A stretch of 64,000 nt of DNA, from the NCBI RefSeq assembly GCF_004331455.1, contig NZ_SJJR01000010.1, positions 124,001-188,000 on the forward strand. Direction: 5' to 3'. Made by a program: the position numbers and the translations under genes. The DNA comes from Micromonospora zingiberis (GTDB lineage: Bacteria; Actinomycetota; Actinomycetes; Mycobacteriales; Micromonosporaceae). The number at the start of each line of letters is the position of its first letter. Positions within the stretch are counted from its first letter, which is position 1. The notes under the pieces were generated by a model. That model was not told the DNA's origin. It saw only the letters and a list, made by a program, of their open reading frames with translations, and made no database searches. Shown here piece after piece: positions 16,488-25,058 of the stretch.

Positions 16488-17051
16488 ATGCCAGACGTGG
16501 GTGTGCGAGAAGCCGAAGGATCGATGGGTCGAGCGGCGGCCGGAGTGGTGCACCGCCTCACCGAGCGGCGGGAGAGCATCGCCACGGTCGAGTCGCTGAC
16601 CGGTGGACTGCTGGCCGCCACGATCGTGCAGATCGCCGGGGCGAGCGCCGTCTACCGGGGCGGTCTGGTGGTGTACGCGACCGAGTTGAAGGAGCGGTTG
16701 GCCGGCGTACCGGCGCGGCTGCTGGCCGAGCGCGGCCCGGTCGATGCCGACGTGGCGGTGGCGCTCGCCGAGGGTGGGCGGGGTCGCTGCGGGGCCGACT
16801 GGGGGCTGGCCACCACCGGGGTGGCCGGGCCGGAGCCGCAGGACGGCAAGCCGGTCGGGCTGGTCTACGTCGCGGTCGCCGGCCCGGACGGCACCGAGGT
16901 ACGCGAGCTCCACCTCGACGGCGGACGCGACCAGATCCGGGGTGCCGCGGTGACCGAGGCGTTACGCCTGCTCACCGAGCACGCGCAGCGTTCCGACGCC
17001 GCCGAGGCGGCGGTCGGCAGCGGCGGGCGGGGCAGCCACGCGGTGGAGTAG
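16488..17051 (+). CDS. pncC: CinA-family nicotinamide-nucleotide amidohydrolase
   Basis: PncC/CinA C-terminal domain proteins deamidate NMN to nicotinic acid mononucleotide for NAD recycling. The 187-residue protein carries the typical start TERRESIATVESLTGGLLA, the GGLVVYATELKERL segment and TTGVAGPEPQDGKPVGLVYV. It is the stand-alone C-terminal domain type. The start is uncertain: ATG 16488 has GGGAAGG directly in front with almost no spacer, so GTG 16497 or ATG 16524 may be used. It stands between pgsA and clgR, the same order as in mycobacteria and Streptomyces. Confidence 0.9.
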   Translation: MPDVGVREAEGSMGRAAAGVVHRLTERRESIATVESLTGGLLAATIVQIAGASAVYRGGLVVYATELKERLAGVPARLLAERGPVDADVAVALAEGGRGRCGADWGLATTGVAGPEPQDGKPVGLVYVAVAGPDGTEVRELHLDGGRDQIRGAAVTEALRLLTEHAQRSDAAEAAVGSGGRGSHAVE

Positions 17052-17102
17052 CCGGGCGGGGTGGGATGTCGTGGCGGCCCGTACCGGGTACGGTTGCGGG
17101 AA

Positions 17103-17121
17103 GGCTCCGGTGACCGGAGCC
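17103..17121 (+). terminator. Short GC-rich hairpin between cinA and clgR
   Basis: GGCTCCGG (17103-17110) pairs with CCGGAGCC (17114-17121) across 3 nt. It could end the rimO-pgsA-cinA transcript before clgR. Its small size makes a pure terminator role uncertain. Confidence 0.4.
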
Positions 17122-17176
17122 GGTGCCGCCGCCGGGCCGCACGGCCGGGCGTACTCTGTCCCCCAGGGGAGGTGCG

Positions 17177-17635
17177 ATGGTCCTGCTACGCCGGGTGATC
17201 GGTGACGCACTACGGGCGCGCCGGCAGGGGCAGCACCGCACGCTGCGCGAGGTCTCGTCCGCCGCCAACGTCAGCCTGGGTTACCTGTCCGAGATCGAAC
17301 GCGGCCAGAAGGAACCCTCCAGCGAGCTGCTCGCCGCGATCTGCGACGCGCTGGGCGCCCGCCTCTCCGAGTTGCTGCGCGAGGTCAGTGACACCGTCGC
17401 GCTCGCCGAACAACTGCCGGGTGTGCTCGTGCCGGTGCAGGACGAGCCCGCCGAGTCGACCCCGGTCGCCGCCGCAGCGTCGGTGGCCAAGGCCACCGGT
17501 CGCGCCGTACGCCAGGTCAGCGTGGACGGCGTCGCCGTCTCGGTGCGCCAGGACTCGCCGCTCAAGGCGACCCTGCGCAGCACCCGGGTCCGGCCCGCCG
17601 ACCGTACCGACCGGGATGTGGTCTGCGCCGCCTGA
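17177..17635 (+). CDS. clgR: ClgR-type helix-turn-helix transcriptional regulator
   Basis: ClgR activates clp protease and envelope-stress genes. The protein (152 residues) has an XRE-type HTH at residues 12-68 ([20 protein letters not shown], then RGQKEPS). The C-terminus ends in VCAA. In Streptomyces the C-terminal Ala-Ala of ClgR is the ClpP degron, so rapid turnover can be predicted here. GGGAGG lies 7 nt before ATG 17177. pspA follows 196 bp downstream and is known in Mycobacterium tuberculosis to be activated by ClgR. The role is inferred from family and synteny; the terminal residues are directly visible. Confidence 0.92.
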   Translation: MVLLRRVIGDALRARRQGQHRTLREVSSAANVSLGYLSEIERGQKEPSSELLAAICDALGARLSELLREVSDTVALAEQLPGVLVPVQDEPAESTPVAAAASVAKATGRAVRQVSVDGVAVSVRQDSPLKATLRSTRVRPADRTDRDVVCAA

Positions 17636-17710
17636 GTGCCGGCTGGGCCCGTTGGCAGATGGTCGTGGTGGCGGCCGCCGCGTAGGGTTGATCGCAGACG
17701 TCCCCTCGTC

Positions 17711-17733
17711 GCCGGTACGGATGCCGTGCCGGC
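17711..17733 (+). promoter_or_regulatory. Inverted repeat upstream of pspA, possible operator
   Basis: GCCGGTACGG (17711-17720) and CCGTGCCGGC (17724-17733) are inverted at 9 of 10 positions with a 3-nt spacer, about 100 bp before the pspA start. It might bind ClgR or another regulator. No direct match to the published ClgR box is claimed. Confidence 0.3.
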
Positions 17734-17831
17734 GCGTGGCTGGGACGATGGAACCACCATCTCCGGTGGCCGCGCTGGGCCACCCGACATGGGGGCTGGC
17801 GCAGCGACGTTACTGAGGGGATACCGCGCAG

Positions 17832-18695
17832 ATGGCGAACCCGTTCGTCAAGGGTTGGAAGTACCTGATGGCGCTCTTCGGCGCCCGAATCGACGAGCAC
17901 GCCGATCCCAAGGTGCAGCTCCAGCAGGCCATCGACGAGGCACACCGGCAACACCAGGCCCTGGTCCAGCAGGCCGCCGCCGTGATCGGTAACCAGCGTC
18001 AGCTGGAGATGAAGCTGTCCCGGCAGATGTCCGACGTCGAGCGGTTGCAGTCCAACGCCCGCCAGGCGCTGGTCCTCGCCGACCAGGCCCGGGCCAAGGG
18101 CGACGAGGCCGAGGCCACGCGCTACGAGCAGTCCGCGCAGACCCTGGCCACCCAGCTGGTCTCCGCCGAGCAGGCCGCGGAGGACCTGAAGACGCTGCAC
18201 GACCAGGCCCTCGCCGCCGCCGGGCAGGCCCGCCGGGCGGTGGAGAACAACTCCATGATCCTCCAGCAGAAGCTCGCCGAGCGCGCCAAGCTGCTCAGCC
18301 AGCTGGAGCAGGCCAAGATGCAGGAGAGCGTGGCCGCCTCGCTGGAGTCGATGTCCGCGCTCACCGCGCCCGGCACGACGCCCAGCCTGGACGAGGTCCG
18401 CGACCGCATCGAGCGGCGTTACGCCAACGCCATGGGCCGCGCGGAACTGGCCAGCAACTCGGCCGAGGGTCGGATGCTGGAGATCCAGAAGGCGACCCTG
18501 GACACCGCCGGCTCGGCCCGGCTGGACCAGATCCGGGCCAGCATGGCCGGCGATCAGCTCGGCGGCGGCGCCGAGCGCGGCGCGGTGGGCGGTCCGCAGC
18601 CGGCCACCGCCGACCCGGCCGTGGCCCGGCTGGACGAGATCAGGGCGACCATGAACCGGGACCGGGGCACCGGCGACGCCAGCGCCGCCGGCTGA
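17832..18695 (+). CDS. pspA: PspA/IM30 family envelope-stress protein
   Basis: PspA-type proteins form helical rods or rings on the inner membrane that stabilise a leaky membrane. The 287-residue protein starts [20 protein letters not shown], an amphipathic membrane-binding helix. A long Gln/Ala/Glu-rich coiled coil follows (about residues 25-215), with the EIxxMEL-type conserved stretch ending near residue 225. The last 60 residues ([16 protein letters not shown], then the [11 protein letters not shown] repeat) are variable. AGGGGATACCGCGCAG precedes the ATG. It is followed directly by pspM. The M. tuberculosis counterpart is Rv2744c. Confidence 0.94.
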   Translation: MANPFVKGWKYLMALFGARIDEHADPKVQLQQAIDEAHRQHQALVQQAAAVIGNQRQLEMKLSRQMSDVERLQSNARQALVLADQARAKGDEAEATRYEQSAQTLATQLVSAEQAAEDLKTLHDQALAAAGQARRAVENNSMILQQKLAERAKLLSQLEQAKMQESVAASLESMSALTAPGTTPSLDEVRDRIERRYANAMGRAELASNSAEGRMLEIQKATLDTAGSARLDQIRASMAGDQLGGGAERGAVGGPQPATADPAVARLDEIRATMNRDRGTGDASAAG

Positions 18696-18717
18696 GCGGA
18701 GGGTCGAGGAGGCGACG

Positions 18718-19491
18718 GTGGCAGACGAGCGCACCCGCTACTTCCGGCGGCTGGGCAAGCTGCGGCGTTCCGCCCGGCGGTGGAGCGTACTGGCCGGCGG
18801 GCTCGGTGGCGCGACGATCATCCTGACGCCGTACGCCGGGATCGGGTTGGCCGACGCCTTCTGGGCCGCCGCTGCGGGCGCCTCCACGGCCCTGGCCGCC
18901 TGGCGTTGGGTGGACCTGCGGGCGCTGGCCGCCCAGCCGGCCCCGCCCGCCCTCGACCCGGCCCAGGCCGCCGCCCGCAACCGGGCCCGCCTCGTCGCCG
19001 CCGTGGAACGCCTGCCGGTCGGGGCCGGCGTGGTGGCCGAGGTACGCCGGGTGCGTTCCCGCACCGCCCTGCGGGGCACCAGCGCCGCCGAGCCGTGGGA
19101 GCGGCTGGAGCGGGCGGCGTCGACCATGGTCGGGATGTCCGGCCGGCTGACCGGCCTTGCCGAGCCGGCCGTCGCCGAGGCGTCGGCGGCCGAACAGTCG
19201 TTGCGCGAGCTGGCCACCCGGGTGGCCAGCGTGGAACGCGCGGTCCGGCTCGCCCCGGCCGACGCGCGAGCGCCGCTGGCCGAGGCACATCAGGCGCTGA
19301 CCGCACAGCTGGAGGCCGGCGTGGCCGCGTACGAGCGGCTGGTGGTGGCCGCCGCCGGCTATCTCGCCGAGGAGTACCGCCCGGAGATCGAACACCCCGC
19401 CGCCGCCCGCCTGACGGAGGCCACCGACCTCCTCCACGGCTTCGCCTCCGCCCTCTCCGAACTACGCCCCCGCCCCACCCCCACCCTCTAA
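18718..19491 (+). CDS. pspM: PspM-like phage-shock membrane protein
   Basis: The protein has 257 residues from GTG 18718 behind GAGGAGG. Two adjacent hydrophobic helices (about residues 24-60; LAGGLGGATIILTPYAGIGL and ADAFWAAAAGASTALAAW) precede a long helical soluble domain. This is the pattern of the actinobacterial membrane partner of PspA (M. tuberculosis Rv2743c/PspM), which binds PspA and anchors it. The assignment rests mainly on position (clgR-pspA-X) and topology. The gene ends in a C-rich tract followed by a palindrome that probably terminates the operon. Confidence 0.8.
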   Translation: MADERTRYFRRLGKLRRSARRWSVLAGGLGGATIILTPYAGIGLADAFWAAAAGASTALAAWRWVDLRALAAQPAPPALDPAQAAARNRARLVAAVERLPVGAGVVAEVRRVRSRTALRGTSAAEPWERLERAASTMVGMSGRLTGLAEPAVAEASAAEQSLRELATRVASVERAVRLAPADARAPLAEAHQALTAQLEAGVAAYERLVVAAAGYLAEEYRPEIEHPAAARLTEATDLLHGFASALSELRPRPTPTL

Positions 19492-19533
19492 CCCCCACCC
19501 CCCTCCCGGCCCTCCGGGCCTCCGTCGGCCGGC

Positions 19534-19593
19534 GTTGATCAAGAGGTTTTGGTCGCCACAACGCCGGATCCAGACCAAAAGCTCTTGATCAAC
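19534..19593. repeat. Palindrome between convergent pspM and the multicopper-oxidase-like gene
   Basis: GTTGATCAAGAGGTTTTGGTC (19534-19554) pairs with 19573-19593 with a single mismatch over 21 bp. It lies between two convergent stops and contains T/A runs, so it may be a bidirectional terminator. The GATC core relates it to the palindromes at 2218 and 46852. Confidence 0.8.
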
Positions 19594-19598
19594 TCGGC

Positions 19599-22500
19599 TC
19601 AGGTCGGGGTGGTGACGGGGATGGGGCCGGTGAAGGGGGAGGCGCCGACCACGTTGAAGGAGCGGATCCGGTAGTAGTAGGTGACGCCCTGGGTCAGGCC
19701 GGTGTTGGTGAAGCCCCGGCCGGTGACGGTGAAGGTGGCCAGCTCGCGGGTGAAGGCGGCGTCGAGGGCGCGTTCCACGGTGAAGCCGGTGCCCTGGCTG
19801 GCCGGGGTGCTGGCCGCCCAGCCCAGCACCACCGTCGCGGTGTCCGGACTGGGCGCGCTGGTCGCCACGCTCACCGAGGTCGGTACGCCGGGTGCCGGCG
19901 GGGTGGTCACCGTGGCCACCGTCGACCACGGTGAGGCGGCGCCCAGGTAGGTGGTGCGTACCCGGTAGTAGTAGGTGGTGTCGGGGGCGACCGCCGGATC
20001 GAGGTGGTGGTCGCCGACGCCGATGGCGGTGGTGCCGGGCCCGCTGGTGAAGGTCGGGTTGGTGGCCCGCTGCACGTCGATGCCGGTGGCGAAGGAACGG
20101 TTGGCCCAGCGCAACGCGATCCGCAGTGGAGCGGCCGGCGGGATCGCGGCGGTCAGCTTCGTCGGCGCGGTGAGCTGCACCGACGCCGGGATGCTGTTCG
20201 ACCAGGCGGAGCAGCTGACCGTGTTCTCCGCCCGGATGCGGTAGTGGTAGGTGACGCCGGGGGTGACGGTGGCGTCGGTGTAGCGGGTCGCCGTGGCCGC
20301 CACGGTCAGCTCGGTCAACCCACGGGTGAACGTCGCGTCGGTGGCGCGTTGCAGCAGATGGCTGGTGGCCGCCGGGCGGCTGCCGTTGCCGGTCCAGGTC
20401 AGGTTGATCGCCGGCAGGGCGGTCGCCGAGCCGGGCGCGGGGGTGGCGGTCAGCCCGCTGGGCGCCCGGGGTGACACGCGTACCACCAGCGGCCGGCTCA
20501 TGCCCTGGTCGCGGTGCCCACCCGCGCCGCCGCACCAGCGGTACTCCCAGCCCAGGTTGACCAGTTGGTTGACCACCGAGGCCGGCCGCCCGTCGAGCGG
20601 GCTGACCGGGGTGGAGCCGACCGGTACGCCGACGGGCCGGGCCGGGTCGAGCAGCCGTACGCTGTCGCCGATCTTGAACGGTAGCGGTGGTGCCTCCGGC
20701 CGCATTGCCAGGATCACGTCCTCACCCGGGTCGACCCGGACGACCTGCTTCCAGCCCAGCTCGCCCGGATACGGGGAGCGGATCGCCCCGTCCCGACCGA
20801 CCCGGCCGACCACCTGCACGTCCAGCCCGTCGAAGCGCACCGGGTGGCTCTGCCGTCCGGTGCCGCGTACCCGCCACAGCTGGGTGCCGTCGCCGGGTGC
20901 GCCGATCGGCATGGCCGGGTCGCTGACGTGCAGCACCTCGGTGGCGGGGTCGTTCGGACCGAGCGGCAGGACGGCCTCGGCGCGCGGTCCGGCGTGTGGG
21001 TGCGCCACCCCGAGCCGCCCGGTGAGGCGGCCGTGCTCGGGCTCGAAGACCTGCCGCACCGCCTTGACCGCCAGCGGCAGGGTCACCGGCGCGGCGGCGC
21101 CGGCAGGGACGAACTCGACCGAGGTGGCGTGCACCGGGATCCGGGTCGGGCCGGGGGTGACGGTGCCGAAGCACGGGTCGTACGCCGGGTCGGGCACGAT
21201 CGGCGGGCGTTGGCTGGCCGCGTACGCGGTGGGCAGCCGCTCGCGCAGCCGGTCGAGGTCGTACGGCTCGGCCGGGGTGCCGGCCACCCGTACCTGTAGC
21301 AGGGTCCGGGTGTTCGGGCCGTAGCCGGGCATGGTCGGGGGTGCGCCACCCTCGGCGGTGCGGTCCGGCGCGTCGGTGTGCTGGTCGTAGCGGGGATCGA
21401 AGGAGGGGAACGGCGCGGGGCAGTCGTTGTAGAGGATCAACGTCGTGCCCGGGGTGACCGTGGCGAAGTCCACCAGCACGTCGGCGCGTTCCCCGGGGGC
21501 CAGCAGCAGGGCGTGCCCATCGACGTTGAGCACGGTCGGGTCGCGCCGGTCGTACCGGAAGCCGACCGGCCGGTTCGGGATCACCACGGGGGCCGGCAGC
21601 AGGCCACACTCGTTGCCGATCCGGATCAGGTCGGGTCCGCTGGCGTCCGGGTCGGGCACCCCGCCGGGACGCCCGTCGGTGGGCCAGCCCGCCGGGCGTC
21701 CGGGTGCCCGTACCGCGTCGACCATCGGCACCTCGCCGGCGTCGGCGTCGGCGAGCTGGCCCTCGGCGGTCCACATCGGCGCGTCGGAGCTGGCCCGGTA
21801 GAGCTGGAGGTTGAGCCACCGGTCGGTGCAGGCGTTGAGGATTCGCCACCGGTACACCCGGGGCTCCACCTCCAGGTACGGGTAGGCGGCGCCGTTGACC
21901 AGCACGGTGTCGCCGTACGCGGCGGGCACCGCGCTGGGATGCGGTACGCCGGGCACCTCCGGCGGCTCGTCCGGGTCGGCGTCCGGGTCGTGGCGCGGGT
22001 TGGGTACCGCCGCTGCCGGCGTCGCCTCCGGTCCGCCGCCCGGCACGGTACGCGACCAGGGACCGTAGTCCCACCGGCCGGTGGGGTTGGTGCCCTCCGG
22101 CCGGTACGGGTTCTGTCGGGGCTGGTAGATGTGCGGGTGCCAGAGGCTGCCCCGCGCCCCCCAGCGGTGCCGGTCCCAGGTCGGGTCCTGTGCGGCGAGT
22201 TGGGCGTCGTCCGGTACGAAGGTCTTGTCCTCGAAGACCAGGGGCAGTTGGTCGCCGGGCAACACCCCGTCGGCGATCAGCCGATCCTGCGCCTCGTCGG
22301 TGAGCAGACAGAGCGCGATCTGTCCGGAGTAGACGGTCAGTCGGGACAGCCCGGCCGTGTTGTCGTGGAACCAGAGCAGCCGCCCGCTCTGCTCGTTCGG
22401 GTAGTAGAGCGTGGTGGCACCCTGCCCGGGATGGGGCATGTCGGGTACGTGGGTCAGGCCGACGCCGGTCGGGTAGGGGGTGATCTCACCTGCCGGGGTG

Positions 22501-23258
22501 ATCCACTGCTGCGGGTTGCCGGCGCTGATCCAGCCGGTGTGCGCCCCGCTGAGGTGCAGCACCGCCCGGTTCTGCGGGTACGGTGCCGGCCCGCCGAGCG
22601 GACCCACCCCGGCGGCGGACAGGGTCGGATCCACCGGCAGGAAGAGTTCGCCGGCCGGTCCGGCGGGCAGTTGGTTGATGAACTTGATCCGTACCGGCCG
22701 GCCCCGGCGGGCCACCACGACCGGGCCGAGGTACCACGGGACCGGCGGTGGGGCGACGGTGTTGTGCCCGTCGCCGTCGGTGCCCAGGTTGAGTTGCCGG
22801 TAGCCGCGCAGCCGGGTGGCCGGCAGGTCCCGGTGCAGCCGCTGGGAGTACTCCGTCAACCCGATCTCGTAGTAGTCGCAGCCGGGATGGCTGATGGTGT
22901 CCGGTACCGCGACGGGAAGTTCGGCACCGAGCGGGGTACGCCCCAGGGCGCCGAGGCCGGGGAGCGGGTCGACGAACTTGCGGATCCCGCTGCCGGTCAG
23001 CACGGTGCCGGTGGCGTCGACGACCGGCAGCGGACTGTAGGCGTGGTTCGGTATCGGGCCGAAGCAGCGTGGCGCCACCGCCGGGTCCAGGCTGGCCGGT
23101 GTCGGTGTGCCGGCTGCCTCGGATCTGGTGGTGGCCTCGGCGGTGGCGGCGTCCGGGTCCGGGTCGGCACGAGCACTGGGCACGGCGGACGGGGTCCGCT
23201 GGTCACTGCGGCCGGCGCGGTCGAGCCAGGTCGACCGGAGTCTGCGGAACACGGCCAT
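19599..23258 (-). CDS. Large multicopper-oxidase-like protein with three FN3 repeats and altered copper sites
   Basis: The protein has 1219 residues. Residues 50-930 are a multicopper-oxidase-like set of cupredoxin domains. Three fibronectin type III repeats follow, each ending in TPGVTYHYRIRAEN-like motifs. The cluster positions read HLSGAHTGW (His235), WFHDNTAG (His298, Asn300), SHPVRFDG (His805) and CGGAGGHRDQGM (Cys909, His915, Met920). Canonical enzymes have HWHG, WYHxH, HPxHLH and HCH. The type 1 set (His805, Cys909, His915, Met920) could bind copper, but several type 2/3 histidines are absent, so oxidase activity is doubtful. No clear signal peptide is seen; the N-terminus MAVFRRLRSTW is basic and polar. 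Confidence 0.8.
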   Translation of the reverse strand: MAVFRRLRSTWLDRAGRSDQRTPSAVPSARADPDPDAATAEATTRSEAAGTPTPASLDPAVAPRCFGPIPNHAYSPLPVVDATGTVLTGSGIRKFVDPLPGLGALGRTPLGAELPVAVPDTISHPGCDYYEIGLTEYSQRLHRDLPATRLRGYRQLNLGTDGDGHNTVAPPPVPWYLGPVVVARRGRPVRIKFINQLPAGPAGELFLPVDPTLSAAGVGPLGGPAPYPQNRAVLHLSGAHTGWISAGNPQQWITPAGEITPYPTGVGLTHVPDMPHPGQGATTLYYPNEQSGRLLWFHDNTAGLSRLTVYSGQIALCLLTDEAQDRLIADGVLPGDQLPLVFEDKTFVPDDAQLAAQDPTWDRHRWGARGSLWHPHIYQPRQNPYRPEGTNPTGRWDYGPWSRTVPGGGPEATPAAAVPNPRHDPDADPDEPPEVPGVPHPSAVPAAYGDTVLVNGAAYPYLEVEPRVYRWRILNACTDRWLNLQLYRASSDAPMWTAEGQLADADAGEVPMVDAVRAPGRPAGWPTDGRPGGVPDPDASGPDLIRIGNECGLLPAPVVIPNRPVGFRYDRRDPTVLNVDGHALLLAPGERADVLVDFATVTPGTTLILYNDCPAPFPSFDPRYDQHTDAPDRTAEGGAPPTMPGYGPNTRTLLQVRVAGTPAEPYDLDRLRERLPTAYAASQRPPIVPDPAYDPCFGTVTPGPTRIPVHATSVEFVPAGAAAPVTLPLAVKAVRQVFEPEHGRLTGRLGVAHPHAGPRAEAVLPLGPNDPATEVLHVSDPAMPIGAPGDGTQLWRVRGTGRQSHPVRFDGLDVQVVGRVGRDGAIRSPYPGELGWKQVVRVDPGEDVILAMRPEAPPLPFKIGDSVRLLDPARPVGVPVGSTPVSPLDGRPASVVNQLVNLGWEYRWCGGAGGHRDQGMSRPLVVRVSPRAPSGLTATPAPGSATALPAINLTWTGNGSRPAATSHLLQRATDATFTRGLTELTVAATATRYTDATVTPGVTYHYRIRAENTVSCSAWSNSIPASVQLTAPTKLTAAIPPAAPLRIALRWANRSFATGIDVQRATNPTFTSGPGTTAIGVGDHHLDPAVAPDTTYYYRVRTTYLGAASPWSTVATVTTPPAPGVPTSVSVATSAPSPDTATVVLGWAASTPASQGTGFTVERALDAAFTRELATFTVTGRGFTNTGLTQGVTYYYRIRSFNVVGASPFTGPIPVTTPT

Positions 23259-23459
23259 GGCTCTCCCGGTGATCGGGGCGCGGGCGCCACCACCCCGACG
23301 TGGCGGCCCGGTTCGCGCGATGTTGACTATCCGTGAGCGCTCAACCGCAGCATGCGACGTGACAGGCCGGTTAAGGAAGTACCCAATCGTGCCAATTTGC
23401 AGCTCATCCGGCGTGTCGTCCGCGCCACCCCGCTGGCCGGGCCGGTCGACTGCCGTCGA

Positions 23460-24254
23460 TCACGCGAGCTCCGGCTGACAGGTGGGGCACCAGTAGGTGA
23501 CCCGATCGCCCAGTTCCTCCGTGCGGATCGCGGTGCCGCAGCGGCGGCACGGCTGGGCTCGCCGCCCGTACACGTAGCTGGTCTGGCCGCGGCGCAGCGA
23601 CCCGGTGGTGCTCTGCGTCCACCGGCCCCGGTTCGCGGACAACAGGTCGTGTGCCAGGGTGGCCAGGCCGGCGAGGTCGGGCACGTCGCCGACCTTGGTC
23701 CGGGGGTGGATCCCGCGCAGAAACAGCACCTCGCACTTGTAGAGGTTGCCGACCCCGGCCAGGTTGCGCTGGTCCAGCAGGGCCACCGCGATGGTCTGGG
23801 TCGGATCACTGGCCAGGCGACGTGCCGCCTCGGCCGGGTCCCAGTCCGCCCCGAGCAGGTCGGGGCCGAGGTGGCCGACGAGCCGGTGTTCGTCGGCGGT
23901 CGGCACCAGGTCCACCTCGTGCAGGTGGTAGCCGACGGCGGTCGCGGTCGCGGCGTACAGCACCACCCGGATCAGGTGGGCCGGGCGGGCACTCCAGCGT
24001 TCCCCGGGGGCGTACGTCCGCCACGTGCCGTCCATGCGCAGATGCGAATGCAGTGTCCAGTGCGCCGAGCCGGTCGGCTCGGCCAACCGGATCAGCAGGT
24101 GTTTTCCCCGGCTGGCGCAGTCGTGCACCAGCCAGCCGGTGAGGTCGCTGGTGGCCAGTCGGGGCACCCGGAAGTCGGTGCCGGTCAGCCGGGTTCCGGT
24201 CAGCGCGCGGGCCAGCACGCGGGCGGTGTTCCAGACGGTGTCACCTTCGGGCAT
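23460..24254 (-). CDS. nei: Fpg/Nei family DNA glycosylase (endonuclease VIII-like)
   Basis: Nei-type enzymes excise oxidised bases and nick the strand. The 264-residue protein starts MPEGDTVW, giving the N-terminal Pro2 nucleophile and Glu3 after Met removal. The H2TH region has LLDQRNLAGVGNLYKCEVLF and the C-terminal zinc finger CRRCGTAIRTE...YWCPTCQ with the QR and GR motifs. Arginine-rich GRRAQPCRRCG is the DNA-binding loop. The MPEGDT start and the zinc finger place it with Nei rather than MutM. The start is fixed by the obligatory MPEG. The protein is probably cotranscribed with no neighbour; divergent to the gene at 24366. Confidence 0.93.
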   Translation of the reverse strand: MPEGDTVWNTARVLARALTGTRLTGTDFRVPRLATSDLTGWLVHDCASRGKHLLIRLAEPTGSAHWTLHSHLRMDGTWRTYAPGERWSARPAHLIRVVLYAATATAVGYHLHEVDLVPTADEHRLVGHLGPDLLGADWDPAEAARRLASDPTQTIAVALLDQRNLAGVGNLYKCEVLFLRGIHPRTKVGDVPDLAGLATLAHDLLSANRGRWTQSTTGSLRRGQTSYVYGRRAQPCRRCGTAIRTEELGDRVTYWCPTCQPELA

Positions 24255-24365
24255 CCCACCATTATCCCGCAGTCGAGCACAATTCATGTGTATCGCTATT
24301 TGTAGCGCACTTCTCGTCGATCTACGGGCACAGCGAGTATTGGGGAAATATTTGGAGGATTGCCC

Positions 24366-24833
24366 ATGAATTATCTCCGCATTCCCATTCTCGCGCTTAC
24401 CGCGGCCGCCGTGCTCACCGCGGCCCTGCATCCCGCCCCCGCCTTGTCCGCGCGTACCGACCGGTGGCACGCCGACCTCTCCGCCCTCGACACCGACGAC
24501 GTCGACGTCCGGCACACCCCGACCGGCCTGCGGCTGGCCGACGCCCGCCCACCCGCCGCCCTCACCTACCGGGCGTACGCCACCCGGATCGGCCTGGTCG
24601 GCAACCCGACCGCGAACGGGCCCACCGTGGTGCGGCCCCGGCACTCGTACGCGCTGGCCAGCGGGGAGTACCTCAGCCACGCATCTCGCTGGTCTGGGGC
24701 GGTACGGTGTCGCGCTGCCGATCGAGCCGGGTCGGGGTCAGTCGGCACCGGCCCGGTCGCTGAGGGTCAGGGCAGTTCCTCGGGCCGGGGGGCGCGTACC
24801 AGCTCCTGGTATCGAGGGTGGCAGGCGCCGTAG
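24366..24833 (+). CDS. Secreted protein, probably truncated (3' end lost or frameshifted)
   Basis: An excellent ribosome binding site (GGAGGA, 6 nt spacing) and a typical signal peptide (NYLRIPILALTAAAVLTAAL) start the frame at ATG 24366. The sequence stays protein-like to about residue 105 (GEYLSH). After that it turns into Arg/Ser/Gly composition and runs 67 bp into the convergent CPCC gene. A genuine gene would hardly do so. I read it as the 5' part of a secreted protein whose remainder was deleted or frameshifted. The family is not recognised. The upstream region (24255-24365) is unusually AT-rich and probably holds the promoter. Confidence 0.45.
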   Translation: MNYLRIPILALTAAAVLTAALHPAPALSARTDRWHADLSALDTDDVDVRHTPTGLRLADARPPAALTYRAYATRIGLVGNPTANGPTVVRPRHSYALASGEYLSHASRWSGAVRCRAADRAGSGSVGTGPVAEGQGSSSGRGARTSSWYRGWQAP

Positions 24834-25009
24834 ACGGCGAAGTTGAGCCGGGCCATGGTGAGGCTCAGATCGCCGTTCGGCCCGCCCCGGATCACGTCGG
24901 CGTCGGTGTCACCCTGGCCGTCGTCGGTCCAGAAACACACTGGACAGGTGCCGCCGCCGGTCCGCGACGCGCAGCAGGGACAGGCGGCAGGCACCCAGCG
25001 ATTTTCCAC
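24767..25009 (-). CDS. CPCC family cysteine-rich protein
   Basis: An 80-residue protein matching the small cysteine-rich CPCC family: ACPCC (residues 9-13), then CPVCFW with Asp-rich follow-up DDGQGD and the final RGGPNGDLSLTMARLNF. Four cysteines suggest zinc binding. GTG 25009 is chosen because GGAAGG stands 8 nt upstream. The reading frame is open further up, but the extra residues look non-coding. Its 3' end overlaps the probably broken secreted-protein gene on the other strand. Function unknown. Confidence 0.85.
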   Translation of the reverse strand: MENRWVPAACPCCASRTGGGTCPVCFWTDDGQGDTDADVIRGGPNGDLSLTMARLNFAVYGACHPRYQELVRAPRPEELP

Positions 25010-25058
25010 CCCGACAGCCTTCCACAGTGGACGTTTCGTACGTGTGGCGCCGGGCCGG

